From NCBI GenBank assembly GCA_015060245.1, contig SUYU01000011.1, forward strand, positions 22,834 to 86,833: a stretch of 64,000 bases of DNA, in the 5' to 3' direction. This DNA is from Bacteroidales bacterium (GTDB taxonomy: Bacteria > Bacteroidota > Bacteroidia > Bacteroidales > UBA932). The notes under the pieces are model-generated. The model saw only the letters and a program-made list of their open reading frames with translations, did not search any database and was not told the origin of the DNA. Below, piece by piece: positions 43,903 through 52,988 of the stretch. Each line of letters opens with the position of its first letter. The first letter of the stretch is position 1. The translations under genes and the position numbers were made by a program.

Positions 43903-46509
43903 ATGAACGGAGAATTTTCGGAGTACAAGGAGGAGGTAGTACAGAGTTACAGCAAGTTTAGAGTTAATAACCCAACTTGGCGTAATATGCTGATTAATAA
44001 GAAACTTCCGGAAAGATTGGAGAATTTGGATATATTGTCAAAAAATCTTTGGTGGTGTTGGAATCAGAGTGCCATAGATCTTTTCAAGATGGCAGATCCG
44101 GAACTATGGGCACTGTCAAACGGCAATCCTATTGCAATGTTGGATATGATTGACTTGAACAGATATAACCAACTTGCAAAAGACAAGAACTTTATCAGCA
44201 AACTTGATGAGGTATATGCTGAGTTTGAAGAGTACATGTCGCACAAGAAAGAGGCAAAAGGACCTAACATCTCATATTTCTGTATGGAGTATGGTCTTGA
44301 CACGTCGTTGAAGATCTATTCAGGCGGTTTGGGTATTCTTGCCGGAGACTATTTGAAAGAGGCAAGTGACATGAATGTGAAGATGACTGCTGTAGGTTTC
44401 TTGTACAAGCATGGTTACTTTACACAGAAACTCTCTGCGCAGGGTGATCAGGTTGCAAACTACGATCCGCAGGACTTTTCAAAGACACCGGCAACCCCAG
44501 TGATGGATGAGAAGGGAAATTGGCTTACAATTACAGTGGCATTCCCTGGAAGAACACTTTATGCAAGAATCTGGAAGGTTGAGGTAGGTAGAATTATATT
44601 GTACCTTTTGGATACAGATATAGATGAGAATATCCATGAGGATAGAGGAATTACCCACCAGTTGTATGGCGGAGACTGGGAGAACAGGTTGAAACAGGAG
44701 ATTCTTTTGGGTATTGGCGGTATAAGGGCTTTGCGTACTATGGGTATCCACTCTGAGATATATCACTGCAATGAGGGCCATGCAGCATTCATTGGCATTG
44801 AGAGATTGAGGGAGTATGTACAGGACAAGGGCCTTTCATTCACAGAGTCAGTTGAGATTGTACGCTCTTCATCACTCTTTACAACCCATACACCAGTGCC
44901 TGCAGGTCATGATGCTTTCAGTACCGACATGTTGGGCAAATATATCGGCCATTTTGCAGAGAAATTGAAAATTGACTGGCATACACTCATGTCGTTGGGT
45001 ATGGTTGACCCTTATAACGGTAATGAGAAATTCTCAATGAGTAACCTTGCTGCCAACTTGTCGCAGGAGGTTAATGGTGTGAGTTGGTTGCACGGCAAGG
45101 TGAGTCAGGATATCCTTGCATACTTGTGGCCTGGCTATCTTCCTGAGGAGTTGCATGTAAGTTATGTAACCAATGGTGTGCACTATCCTACATGGACAGC
45201 ACCTGAATGGAAGGAGGTTCATGCAAAGGTATTTGGTGAAGCATTTGCAAGCCACCACTACGACAGAAGTTGTTTCAGCGGAATCCGCAAGGTGAGCAAT
45301 GAGGAGATCTGGAAGATCAGATGTGCCCTCAAGACAAAATTGATTGATAAGGTCAAGGAGTGCTTGTCGGATCCTGCAATTGCAAACCACTACTCTCCAC
45401 ACCATATTGTAGAGATCAAGAATACTCTCAGGGATGATATCCTTACTGTAGGTTTCGCAAGGCGTTTTGCTACATACAAACGTGCGCATTTGTTGTTCAG
45501 GGATCTGGTTACTTTGGATACAATCATCAACAATCCGGAGCGTCCTATCCAGTTCATCTTTGCAGGTAAGGCCCATCCTGCAGACAAGGCCGGCCAGGAT
45601 CTTATCAAGAGGATCGTAGAGATCTCAAAGATGCCTCAGTTCATCGGCAAGATTGTCTTTGTGCCTAACTATGACATCACTTTGGCCAAATATCTTGTAC
45701 AGGGAGTGGATATCTGGATGAACAACCCTACAAGACCTCTTGAGGCTTCGGGTACCAGCGGTGAGAAGGCTGTAATGAATGGCGTAATGCACTTCTCTGT
45801 ACTTGACGGATGGTGGGTTGAGGGCTACAAGGAGGGCGCCGGCTGGGCTCTTCAGATGGAGCGTACCTACGATGACCAGAACTTCCAGGATGAGTTGGAT
45901 GCCGCTACAATCTATCATATTTTTGAGAGCGACATTGCTCCAAAATATTATGACAAGAACTCAAAGGGCATTTCAAACACTTGGATTGAGACCATCAAGA
46001 ATTGTGTTGCCGAGGTTGCCTGTGATTTCACTACAAACAGAATGATGTCAGACTACTTCAGCAAGTACTACAACCCAATGTCAGTGCGCTACAACAAAAT
46101 GATTGAGAATGACTATGCCATGGCCAGAACAATCTCTTCATGGAAGAGAAAGATGCGCAGGGAGTGGTCGAAGGTTGAGGTATTGAACAACTCAACTATA
46201 AGCAATGTGTCAGGTGCTTTGGTATTGGGCAATAACTACGAGGCTACATTGACCGTTGCCATAGGCAATGAGATCAATCCTCAGGATCTTGGTATTGAGA
46301 TTTTGCTTGCAGAGTACAACAAGAAGGGAAGACTACGCATCAAGGAGGTATTCCCATACACATTGAAAGGGTGTGAAAATGGTGTTGCAACATATGTATG
46401 CAAAATTGTTCCTGACAAGACAGGTGCATTCCAGATTGCAGCAAGAATGTATGCAAAACACGATTTGCTACCACACAGACAGGATTTTGAATTGGTAAAA
46501 TGGTTGTAG
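43903..46509 (+). CDS. glgP: Alpha-glucan (glycogen) phosphorylase
   Basis: 868 residues, GT35. It releases glucose 1-phosphate from glucan ends with pyridoxal phosphate; the PLP lysine lies in EASGTSGEKAVMNG. ISYFCMEYGLDTSLKIYSGGLGILAGDYLKEASD, FTTHTPVPAGHDAF and VGFARRFATYKRAHLLF mark the short 'archaeal/bacterial' phosphorylase branch. The C-terminal about 120 residues look like an added beta-domain. It overlaps ribF by 10 bases. Confidence 0.94.
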   Translation: MNGEFSEYKEEVVQSYSKFRVNNPTWRNMLINKKLPERLENLDILSKNLWWCWNQSAIDLFKMADPELWALSNGNPIAMLDMIDLNRYNQLAKDKNFISKLDEVYAEFEEYMSHKKEAKGPNISYFCMEYGLDTSLKIYSGGLGILAGDYLKEASDMNVKMTAVGFLYKHGYFTQKLSAQGDQVANYDPQDFSKTPATPVMDEKGNWLTITVAFPGRTLYARIWKVEVGRIILYLLDTDIDENIHEDRGITHQLYGGDWENRLKQEILLGIGGIRALRTMGIHSEIYHCNEGHAAFIGIERLREYVQDKGLSFTESVEIVRSSSLFTTHTPVPAGHDAFSTDMLGKYIGHFAEKLKIDWHTLMSLGMVDPYNGNEKFSMSNLAANLSQEVNGVSWLHGKVSQDILAYLWPGYLPEELHVSYVTNGVHYPTWTAPEWKEVHAKVFGEAFASHHYDRSCFSGIRKVSNEEIWKIRCALKTKLIDKVKECLSDPAIANHYSPHHIVEIKNTLRDDILTVGFARRFATYKRAHLLFRDLVTLDTIINNPERPIQFIFAGKAHPADKAGQDLIKRIVEISKMPQFIGKIVFVPNYDITLAKYLVQGVDIWMNNPTRPLEASGTSGEKAVMNGVMHFSVLDGWWVEGYKEGAGWALQMERTYDDQNFQDELDAATIYHIFESDIAPKYYDKNSKGISNTWIETIKNCVAEVACDFTTNRMMSDYFSKYYNPMSVRYNKMIENDYAMARTISSWKRKMRREWSKVEVLNNSTISNVSGALVLGNNYEATLTVAIGNEINPQDLGIEILLAEYNKKGRLRIKEVFPYTLKGCENGVATYVCKIVPDKTGAFQIAARMYAKHDLLPHRQDFELVKWL

Positions 46510-47387
46510 CGGCTACCGGATTTTTTGATGGTGTCCATAAAGGACACAGAAAAGTATTGTCTGAGTTATGCAGAGTTGCGGCGGATGAGGGCAAGGAGAG
46601 TGCTGTAATAACATTCTGGCCCCATCCACGTAATGTGCTGCAGCAGGATGCCTGCAACCTCAGGCTTTTGAATTCGCTGGATGAGAAAGAGAGACTTGTA
46701 AAGGATCTGGGAGTGGACAAGTTCATTACCATTCCCTTTTCCCGCGAATTCAGCAAATTGTCTACAAAGGAGTTCCTGGACATCTATCTCAAACAGAAAT
46801 ATGATGTCTCTACGCTTATCATAGGTTATGACCACAGGCTGGGAAGCAATTCCAACCAGACCCAAAAGGAGATGATGGAGACTGCACGCTCCCTTGGAAT
46901 AAATGTGGTGAGGGTAGAGGAGTTCCTGATAGATGACAACATTATAAGTTCAACAAAAATAAGGAATCTGCTTACTGTAGGTGACATCACCTCTGCCAAT
47001 GAATTTCTGGGTTACAGTTATGAGTTGAACGGAGTGGTTGTGTCGGGCCAGAGACTTGGCAGGACAATAGGTTTTCCTACAGCAAACATGAAACTCTACA
47101 ACCCGTTGAAGGCTGTCCCCGGGAACGGTGTCTATGCAGTCTGGGCTGAAGTGTTCGGTAAAAATTACATGGGAATGTGCAATATAGGCACACGCCCCAC
47201 TGTGGCAGACAGCAATGAAAGGACAATAGAGACCTATATCCTCGATTTTAACGAAGATATATATGGCCTTGACCTTAAGATAAAGTTTGTCGGAAAGATA
47301 AGGGATGAAAAGAAGTTTACATCTCTTGACATGTTGAAAGAGCAATTGGAAAAGGACAGGGTCTCAACATTTGAGATGCTGTCATAG
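46500..47387 (+). CDS. ribF: Bifunctional riboflavin kinase/FAD synthetase
   Basis: 295 residues. The N-terminal FAD synthetase domain opens with ATGFFDGVHKGHRKVL (the HxGH-like nucleotidyl site) and includes GYDHRLGSN and EEFLIDDNIISSTKIRNLL; the C-terminal riboflavin kinase has GQRLGRTIGFPTANM and GMCNIGTRPTV. The short N-terminus is usual in the phylum. It overlaps glgP by 10 bases, so it is read from the same message. Confidence 0.95.
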   Translation: MVVAATGFFDGVHKGHRKVLSELCRVAADEGKESAVITFWPHPRNVLQQDACNLRLLNSLDEKERLVKDLGVDKFITIPFSREFSKLSTKEFLDIYLKQKYDVSTLIIGYDHRLGSNSNQTQKEMMETARSLGINVVRVEEFLIDDNIISSTKIRNLLTVGDITSANEFLGYSYELNGVVVSGQRLGRTIGFPTANMKLYNPLKAVPGNGVYAVWAEVFGKNYMGMCNIGTRPTVADSNERTIETYILDFNEDIYGLDLKIKFVGKIRDEKKFTSLDMLKEQLEKDRVSTFEMLS

Positions 47388-47418
47388 TTCAAAAAGGAGA
47401 AAACAATAACCAATCATT

Positions 47419-47447
47419 TTTGTTTTGGATAATTATTGTTACCTTTG
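47419..47447 (+). promoter_or_regulatory. Promoter of greA
   Basis: TACCTTTG at 47440-47447 with TTTG at 47419-47422 (17-base spacer). The start of transcription should be near 47454, just upstream of the leader hairpin. Confidence 0.6.
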
Positions 47448-47457
47448 CAACAAAGGG

Positions 47458-47480
47458 TCCCGACAGAATCGGGATTCTTT
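47458..47480 (+). terminator. Attenuator-like hairpin in the greA leader
   Basis: TCCCGA (47458-47463) pairs with TCGGGA (47469-47474), 5-base loop, followed by TTCTTTTTAATTTT. It lies between the greA promoter and the greA ATG at 47496, so it can stop only greA transcripts. Confidence 0.65.
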
Positions 47481-47495
47481 TTAATTTTATATATT

Positions 47496-47969
47496 ATGTC
47501 AAAAATACACTATTTAACAGCGGAAGGATTGGAGAAGTTGAAGGCAGAACTTGCCCAACTTGTTTCAGTAGAGAGGCCTTCGATATCAAAGCAGATTGCC
47601 GAGGCCAGAGATAAAGGAGATTTGTCTGAAAATGCAGAATATGATGCAGCACGTGAGGCTCAGGGCTTGTGTGAGTTGAAGATTTCACAGTTGCAGGACC
47701 TTATAGCAAATGCAAGGATCATTGATGAGTCAAAGATCAATACAGATCAGGTGCAGATGCTCAACAAGGTAAAAATAAAGAACCTTAAGACCAATGCCAT
47801 CGTAGAGTATACATTGGTTGGAGAGAGCGAGGCCAATATCAAGGAGGGAAAACTTGCTGCGGCAACACCTATAGGCAAGGCTCTTATTGGAAAGAAAAAG
47901 GGTGACGTTGTGGCGGTACAGGTGCCAAGCGGCATCATCAATTTTGAGATCATTGATATTTCAATCTAG
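47496..47969 (+). CDS. greA: Transcription elongation factor GreA
   Basis: 157 residues from ATG 47496 (MSKIHYLTAEGLEKLKAEL). It has an N-terminal coiled coil with the acidic tip GDLSENAEYDAAREAQ, which enters the RNA polymerase secondary channel, and a C-terminal FKBP-like domain ending SPIGKALIGKKKGD-like (here TPIGKALIGKKKGD). The HIT gene starts two bases later. Confidence 0.96.
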   Translation: MSKIHYLTAEGLEKLKAELAQLVSVERPSISKQIAEARDKGDLSENAEYDAAREAQGLCELKISQLQDLIANARIIDESKINTDQVQMLNKVKIKNLKTNAIVEYTLVGESEANIKEGKLAAATPIGKALIGKKKGDVVAVQVPSGIINFEIIDISI

Positions 47970-47971
47970 TT

Positions 47972-48373
47972 ATGGCATCAGTTTTTACCAGAATCGTCAA
48001 TGGCGAGATTCCTTCGTACAAGGTAGCGGAGGATGAGAACTATTATGCTTTTCTTGATATAAATCCTTTGGCAACCGGACATACGCTGGTTATCCCAAAG
48101 AGAGAGGAGGATTATATATTTGATTTGGAGGCCCAGGAGTTTACAGGCCTTTGGGCATTTGCAAGAAAGGTGGCAAAGGCTGTAGGTGCTGCAGTGCCTT
48201 GCAAAAGGGTAGGAGTGGCAGTGTTGGGTATGGAGGTTCCACATGCCCATATACATCTTGTTCCGCTGCAGTCAGAGGCAGACCTTGATTTCAGAAAGGA
48301 GAAGGTACAACTTACTTCTGAAGAGTTTGTTGAGGTGGCCCAAAAAATATCAGATGCATTCAAAAGTTTGTAA
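47972..48373 (+). CDS. HIT family nucleotide hydrolase (Hint-like)
   Basis: 133 residues with the histidine triad HAHIHLVPL and the upstream LDINPLATGHTLVIPKR. Such proteins hydrolyse adenosine 5'-phosphoramidates. It is cotranscribed with greA. Confidence 0.92.
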   Translation: MASVFTRIVNGEIPSYKVAEDENYYAFLDINPLATGHTLVIPKREEDYIFDLEAQEFTGLWAFARKVAKAVGAAVPCKRVGVAVLGMEVPHAHIHLVPLQSEADLDFRKEKVQLTSEEFVEVAQKISDAFKSL

Positions 48374-48396
48374 AACAAGAATCTAACACTATTAAT

Positions 48397-49551
48397 ATGA
48401 AATTAAGAACTATTTTGGTTGCGGCAGCCGCCTCTCTTTTGGCATCCTGCTCTTCCGGTGAGAATGCTGTAATTGATCTGAATGTTCCTGGAGCCGGCAG
48501 CAAGGAGATTGTGTTGTCAAAACTTCAGGTAAACACAATTGCCGTTGTTGATACATTGAAACTTGACGCAAGCGGAAATGCAAGGGGCAAGGTTGAGGTA
48601 AAGGCAGATGATCCGGACTTTTTCTACCTGTCGTACAACCAGAAAAGGTTGGCGTCGCTTCTGTTGAAGGGCGGTGACAAGGTAAAGGTATCTGTAGATA
48701 CTCTTGGCGGCGGATTGACAGTAACCGGATCTGACGAGTCCTTGAGGCTTTTGGAGATTGAGAAGAGCATCTATGATGCAACTGCAAAGTTTGATTCACT
48801 CTCTGTTGAGATCGACAAGGCGCTTGACAACAATGACCAGCAAAAGATTATGGATCTGCAGGTTGAAATGAGCAAATTCTTTGTCAAATATAAACGGGGC
48901 GCATTGGCGCAGATGATGAAGGAGCCTGCATCGTTGTCTAACATCATGTTGCTCTACCAGAAATTCAGTGAGGATATTCCTCTTTTTGGTGACGTTCATG
49001 ATCTGGTATATTTCAGAAGCATCCATGACTCATTGAAGAATACCTTGCCGAATTCAAAATATGTAAGGGCTTTGAAGGATGATGTTGATAAGTATCAGAA
49101 AGCATTTGAATTCAGCAATAAAATGAATCTTGCAGGTGAGTTGGCATTCCCTGAGATAGAGATGGCTGACATAAAGGGCCAGAACAGGAAGATGTCTGAA
49201 TTGTTGGGCAAACCCTTCATACTTGTTTTCTGGACAAGCACAATTGACCAACAGAAGATGTTCAACCATGATTTGAAGGATCTCTATGCAAAATATAACC
49301 CTAAAGGTCTTGAGATCTATCAGGTCTCTGCAGATGTTGACAAGACCCAGTGGGCTACTGTAGTCAGGGAGCAGGCTCTTCCGTGGATCAATGTCTGCGA
49401 CGGAAGGGGAACATCTACTGTAGCGCTGAATACATACGCAGTAGCGCAGTTGCCTACTTTGATTCTGTTTGACAAAGAGGGCAACATAGTTGCAAAGAAT
49501 ATATTTGACAAGGCTGCTCTTGACCGCGAGTTGGGCAAATTGTCATATTAG
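48397..49551 (+). CDS. Thioredoxin-fold lipoprotein without CXXC
   Basis: 384 residues. The N-terminus ends in lipobox LLASC (Cys18), so it is membrane anchored. Residues about 20-115 are a DUF4369-like beta domain, then a helical region. The C-terminal part is a TlpA/AhpC-like thioredoxin fold (FPEIEMADIKGQNRKMSELLGKPFILVFW), but where FWASWCxxC is expected it reads FWTSTIDQQK, so both redox cysteines are missing. The cis-Pro loop (VAQLPTLILFD) is kept. It is probably a binding or structural protein rather than an oxidoreductase. Confidence 0.82.
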   Translation: MKLRTILVAAAASLLASCSSGENAVIDLNVPGAGSKEIVLSKLQVNTIAVVDTLKLDASGNARGKVEVKADDPDFFYLSYNQKRLASLLLKGGDKVKVSVDTLGGGLTVTGSDESLRLLEIEKSIYDATAKFDSLSVEIDKALDNNDQQKIMDLQVEMSKFFVKYKRGALAQMMKEPASLSNIMLLYQKFSEDIPLFGDVHDLVYFRSIHDSLKNTLPNSKYVRALKDDVDKYQKAFEFSNKMNLAGELAFPEIEMADIKGQNRKMSELLGKPFILVFWTSTIDQQKMFNHDLKDLYAKYNPKGLEIYQVSADVDKTQWATVVREQALPWINVCDGRGTSTVALNTYAVAQLPTLILFDKEGNIVAKNIFDKAALDRELGKLSY

Positions 49552-49557
49552 GAGCCG

Positions 49558-50298
49558 TTAGAGAAGTTTTTTAGGCTTCCCTGCGACAAACTCCTTGAGA
49601 TAGAAGGGTTCAAAGTATGCACAATCTTTGAACTCTTTTTTATTGTACATATCCCGGGCAATCACTCTCATGCCGGTAGCGTGCGGCAACTGCTCCGCAA
49701 AGAGAGCGTGGGGATGATTGACAAGCGGCTTGAATTTTTCGGAGCCGTTTCCGGTGAAGAGTACAATTGACGAGTCAAGTTCTTCTGCAAAACTTGTTTC
49801 ATCAAGAATCTTTGCCTCTGTAGGGGTGAGTTGCATGCCCGCTTCATTGAAGATGGCAGTATAAACCTCCATCCTTCGGGCATCAATCATTGGCACAATA
49901 AGCAGCGGCAGTCTCTTTCCTGCAGTTTGGAAAGTGCTCTGCTGCAGTTCTCCGATTGATTCTGCAATCTCTTTGTTGTCGAGGGCGCACTGGGCAATGG
50001 CTGCGAGAGTACTTACACCGATAAGTGGCTTCTGTGCACCGTAGCACAGCCCTTTGGCGCATGATACGCCCACTCTCAATCCCGTATACGAACCGGGACC
50101 TTCGCTCACTGCAACTGCGCTGCAATCAGTTATCCTTATGTTGTTCTCTTCAAGAATATCCTTGATATATCTGGCCAGAAGTGTAGCATGTGCTTTGGGC
50201 TCATTTATATATTTCTCGGCAATAATCTCCCTGTCCTTCGCAAGTGCCACCGAACACGATTCTGTAGCAGTCTCTATCAAAAGTATTGTGTTTTCCAT
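49558..50298 (-). CDS. tsaB: tRNA threonylcarbamoyladenosine biosynthesis protein TsaB
   Basis: 246 residues, ASKHA fold without its own activity; partner of TsaD/TsaE for t6A37 in tRNA. It has ILLIETATESCSVAL at the start and SEGPGSYTGLRVGVSCAKGLCY, then GVSTLAAIA. It begins one base after the HlyD-like gene, so it sits at the end of the exporter operon. Confidence 0.93.
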   Translation of the reverse strand: MENTILLIETATESCSVALAKDREIIAEKYINEPKAHATLLARYIKDILEENNIRITDCSAVAVSEGPGSYTGLRVGVSCAKGLCYGAQKPLIGVSTLAAIAQCALDNKEIAESIGELQQSTFQTAGKRLPLLIVPMIDARRMEVYTAIFNEAGMQLTPTEAKILDETSFAEELDSSIVLFTGNGSEKFKPLVNHPHALFAEQLPHATGMRVIARDMYNKKEFKDCAYFEPFYLKEFVAGKPKKLL

Positions 50299-50299
50299 T

Positions 50300-51529
50300 C
50301 TATTTCTCCTTTACCTTAACTTTGGAGCCGTCCTTGAGCGTGCGGCTGATTGCATTATATGGGCCTGTTACAATCTCAATGCTGTCGGTAAGCCCTTCTG
50401 TTATCTCTATGAGTTGCATGTCCTGAATGCCGCTCTTTACTTTGGTCACTTTAACTTGGGATGTACTCCTGTCATAAATGAAGACCTGTTCCCCTATATC
50501 ATTGCCTGAAAGTGAGTCAACAAGTCCCGGCCTGGTTGTTATGGCCTGTAGCGGTACTGTAAGTGCATTTTCACTTGTCTGGGTATGGATAGATACAGAT
50601 GCACTCATACCTGGACGGAACGGGATGGGGTTCTGCTCCTGCAGGTCGGTGTAGGAATCAGAAAGAATACTCACTCTGACCTCAAAGTTTGTCACCTGGT
50701 CAGAAATGGCCGAGGCGGTATTCTTTGCAGAGTTGGCAATTTGAGTCACAGTCCCCTTGAATTTTCTGTTGGGATAGGCATCTACCTCAATGTATGCAGT
50801 ATCCTGAAGCCCCAACCGTATGATGTCATTTTCGTTTACATCAACAAGTACCTCCATCTCGTTGAGATTGGCGATGCGGAGCATCTCTGTTCCGGCCATC
50901 TGACTTGTACCCACCACGCGTTCTCCCTTTTCAACGGCAAGCATTGAGACTATGCCTGTCATGGGAGCATATATTGTAGTCTTCCTCAAGTTCTCTTTTG
51001 CCTCTTCCAATGCGGCCTGGGCACTCTTTACATTGTATTTTGCTGCATTGAGTTGTTCAACCGCCATTTCATACTGTGCCTGTGAGGTCTCATATTCTGC
51101 CTGTGAAATCGCCTTTTGCGAGTATAGCAGGGAGTTTCTTTTGTGCGACTGCTCCATCTGTACAAGTTGGGCCTTCTGCTGTAAATATTGTGCCTTGATT
51201 GAGTTTAGCGATGCCTCAGCCCTGTCAACAGCAGAGATATATACGTCCTGTTTTATCTTGATAAGAAGGTCGCCCTCCTTTACATTGCAGCCTTCGTTCA
51301 CGTAGAGTTCAACTATCTCACCCGATACGTCGGGGCTTATCTTCACCTCCGTTACAGGCTGTATCTTTCCGTTGGCGGGAATGGCCTCCGTAATGGTTGT
51401 GCGTTTAGGGAACTCCACTGTCACCTCAATTCCTGGTTCTTCCCTGTTTACACCAATGATTATGAGAATTGCTATCAGGGCAAAGCCGCCGAGGAGCATA
51501 TATTTGCTTCTATTCTTTTTTGCGCTCAT
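50300..51529 (-). CDS. HlyD-family membrane fusion protein
   Basis: 409 residues: one N-terminal transmembrane helix (YMLLGGFALIAILIIIGV), lipoyl-like halves (GEIVELYVNEGCNVKEGDLLIKI and TTIYAPMTGIVSMLAVEKGERV), a coiled-coil hairpin between them (about residues 100-180) and a beta-barrel domain. It is the periplasmic adaptor joining an inner-membrane exporter to a TolC-like channel. It is four bases from the TolC-like gene and in the same locus as the C39 exporter and GG peptides. The sequence alone could also fit a MacA/RND adaptor. Confidence 0.85.
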   Translation of the reverse strand: MSAKKNRSKYMLLGGFALIAILIIIGVNREEPGIEVTVEFPKRTTITEAIPANGKIQPVTEVKISPDVSGEIVELYVNEGCNVKEGDLLIKIKQDVYISAVDRAEASLNSIKAQYLQQKAQLVQMEQSHKRNSLLYSQKAISQAEYETSQAQYEMAVEQLNAAKYNVKSAQAALEEAKENLRKTTIYAPMTGIVSMLAVEKGERVVGTSQMAGTEMLRIANLNEMEVLVDVNENDIIRLGLQDTAYIEVDAYPNRKFKGTVTQIANSAKNTASAISDQVTNFEVRVSILSDSYTDLQEQNPIPFRPGMSASVSIHTQTSENALTVPLQAITTRPGLVDSLSGNDIGEQVFIYDRSTSQVKVTKVKSGIQDMQLIEITEGLTDSIEIVTGPYNAISRTLKDGSKVKVKEK

Positions 51530-51533
51530 ACAG

Positions 51534-52853
51534 TTACAGTTTTATGGGGATACCTTTATAGAAATCCAAGATCTTCAATTGGAAAATATATTGGAATTTT
51601 GTCCGGTAAAATTCTGATTGTGCCTTAAACAGATTGCTCTTGGCAACTATATAGTCGGTGCCGTTGAGCGCACCTGCATTGAATTTGTTCTCCACATATT
51701 CAAAGGATTCCTCACTGGCCCTCATGTTCTGAAGGGCTGCCTTATACTTCTCATATGAGTTTTGGGCATTGTTGCTTGCCTGCTGTATCTCCTTGTAGAG
51801 TGTATGGTGCCTCCTTTTGAGTTCAATCTCGGCGCTCTTTACATTCAGTCCTGCATTGCGTACCGAAGCCCCTCTTCTCCACCCGTTAAGGATTGGTATG
51901 CTCAATGAAAATCCCATGGACGGGTTCCTGTTCTCATTGAACTGGTCAAAGAAACGGGAGTGCTGGCTGTCGCTGAAGTATGTACCATAACCGGCGTTGA
52001 ATGAGAGGCTTGGATAGAGCGCACCCTTTTGTATTTTATAGTCATATATGCTCTTTTGCAATTGCAGTTCTGCAGTTCTGATCTGCGGCAGTGTTGTGGC
52101 ACTGTTGTAGATTGCCCCGGTCTCCTCGGCCATGAATGAGCCGAGCGAATCATCGATTGCGGGAATTTCAATGGCAAAGTTTGAGTCATCCTCCATGTCC
52201 ATCAGTTGCACAAGTGCAAGACGGTTGCTCTTTATGTCATTGCCCGCAGTAACAAGTTGCACCCTCTCGGTTGCCAACTGCGCTTGAATGTCAAGCAGTG
52301 TGCTGTAGGGCTGGCTGCCGGCCTCCACAAGCAGTGCGCTCCTTTCAACCTGTCGGGCAACACTGTTGAAACTCTCCTGAGCGCTCTTTTCAATCTCAAT
52401 GGAGAGCAGCAGTTGGAGATATGCCTGGGTTATGGAGATTGCAATTTCATTCTTGAGCCTCTCCACCTCCTGTCTGCTTATCTGCAGTTGGGTGCGTGTG
52501 CTCTTGAGAGTGTTCTGTTTGGCCAATCCCTCAATTATAGGGGCTGATGCACCAATATTGGCTGTGACACTCTGGGTCAGTTGGTTGGTAATCTCAAGGT
52601 CGTTTATGTTTACAGACTTTCCCCAGTTCAGATTGTATCCAGCCGAAGCATTGACTGATGGAATGAAATCGAGTTTTGACTGTTTGACGTTGTTCTCTGC
52701 CTGTTCTACAGAGATTTCCTGTTGTTTTACCTGAAGATTGTTCTTGTGCGCATACTCAATGCACTCCTCCAGTGTCCATCTCTGTTGCGCGTGTGAATGA
52801 ACGCACGAAAAGGTACATAGCAGAATGGTAATCAACAGTTTGGATATTTTCAT
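51534..52853 (-). CDS. TolC-family outer-membrane efflux protein
   Basis: 439 residues from ATG 52853: signal peptide MKISKLLITILLCTFSC..HAQ, then two OEP repeats starting WTLEECIEYAHKNNLQVKQQ and ALYPSLSFNAGYGTYF, with long helical segments. It is the outer-membrane channel of the export system. A TAnnTTTG box upstream (52889-52896) suggests transcription independent of the peptide genes. Confidence 0.9.
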   Translation of the reverse strand: MKISKLLITILLCTFSCVHSHAQQRWTLEECIEYAHKNNLQVKQQEISVEQAENNVKQSKLDFIPSVNASAGYNLNWGKSVNINDLEITNQLTQSVTANIGASAPIIEGLAKQNTLKSTRTQLQISRQEVERLKNEIAISITQAYLQLLLSIEIEKSAQESFNSVARQVERSALLVEAGSQPYSTLLDIQAQLATERVQLVTAGNDIKSNRLALVQLMDMEDDSNFAIEIPAIDDSLGSFMAEETGAIYNSATTLPQIRTAELQLQKSIYDYKIQKGALYPSLSFNAGYGTYFSDSQHSRFFDQFNENRNPSMGFSLSIPILNGWRRGASVRNAGLNVKSAEIELKRRHHTLYKEIQQASNNAQNSYEKYKAALQNMRASEESFEYVENKFNAGALNGTDYIVAKSNLFKAQSEFYRTKFQYIFQLKILDFYKGIPIKL

Positions 52854-52888
52854 AATTTCGGGGAGGGTATATTGTTGCAATTACTCCA

Positions 52889-52896
52889 CAAAGATA
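52889..52896 (-). promoter_or_regulatory. -7 promoter box for the tolC-like/hlyD-like/tsaB genes
   Basis: TATCTTTG on the minus strand, 35 bases upstream of the TolC-like ATG and directly after the folded spacer. Confidence 0.45.
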
Positions 52897-52903
52897 ATAA
52901 TAA

Positions 52904-52984
52904 AGCGGTTGTCCGCACTCCAAATCAGTCAAAAATTGGACCAAAGGAGTTAGGCCTTTGGCAAGATGCGTGACAACCGCCAAA
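52904..52984 (-). terminator. Folded spacer / terminator between peptide and export genes
   Basis: On the minus strand GCGGTTGTC..GC (about 52980-52969) pairs with GC.GACAACCGC (about 52916-52905), roughly 11-12 pairs with one mismatch, enclosing a second stem CCAAAGG/CCTTTGG. It is followed by a T-rich stretch (TTTATTATTATC). It probably ends most peptide-gene transcripts. Confidence 0.6.
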
Positions 52985-52988
52985 GGTA

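Noticed and set aside
52756..52983. 75-codon frame starting in the folded spacer and running into the TolC-like gene
   Set aside because: It overlaps a real signal peptide in another frame, has no GG or other motif, and the spacer is better explained as RNA structure.
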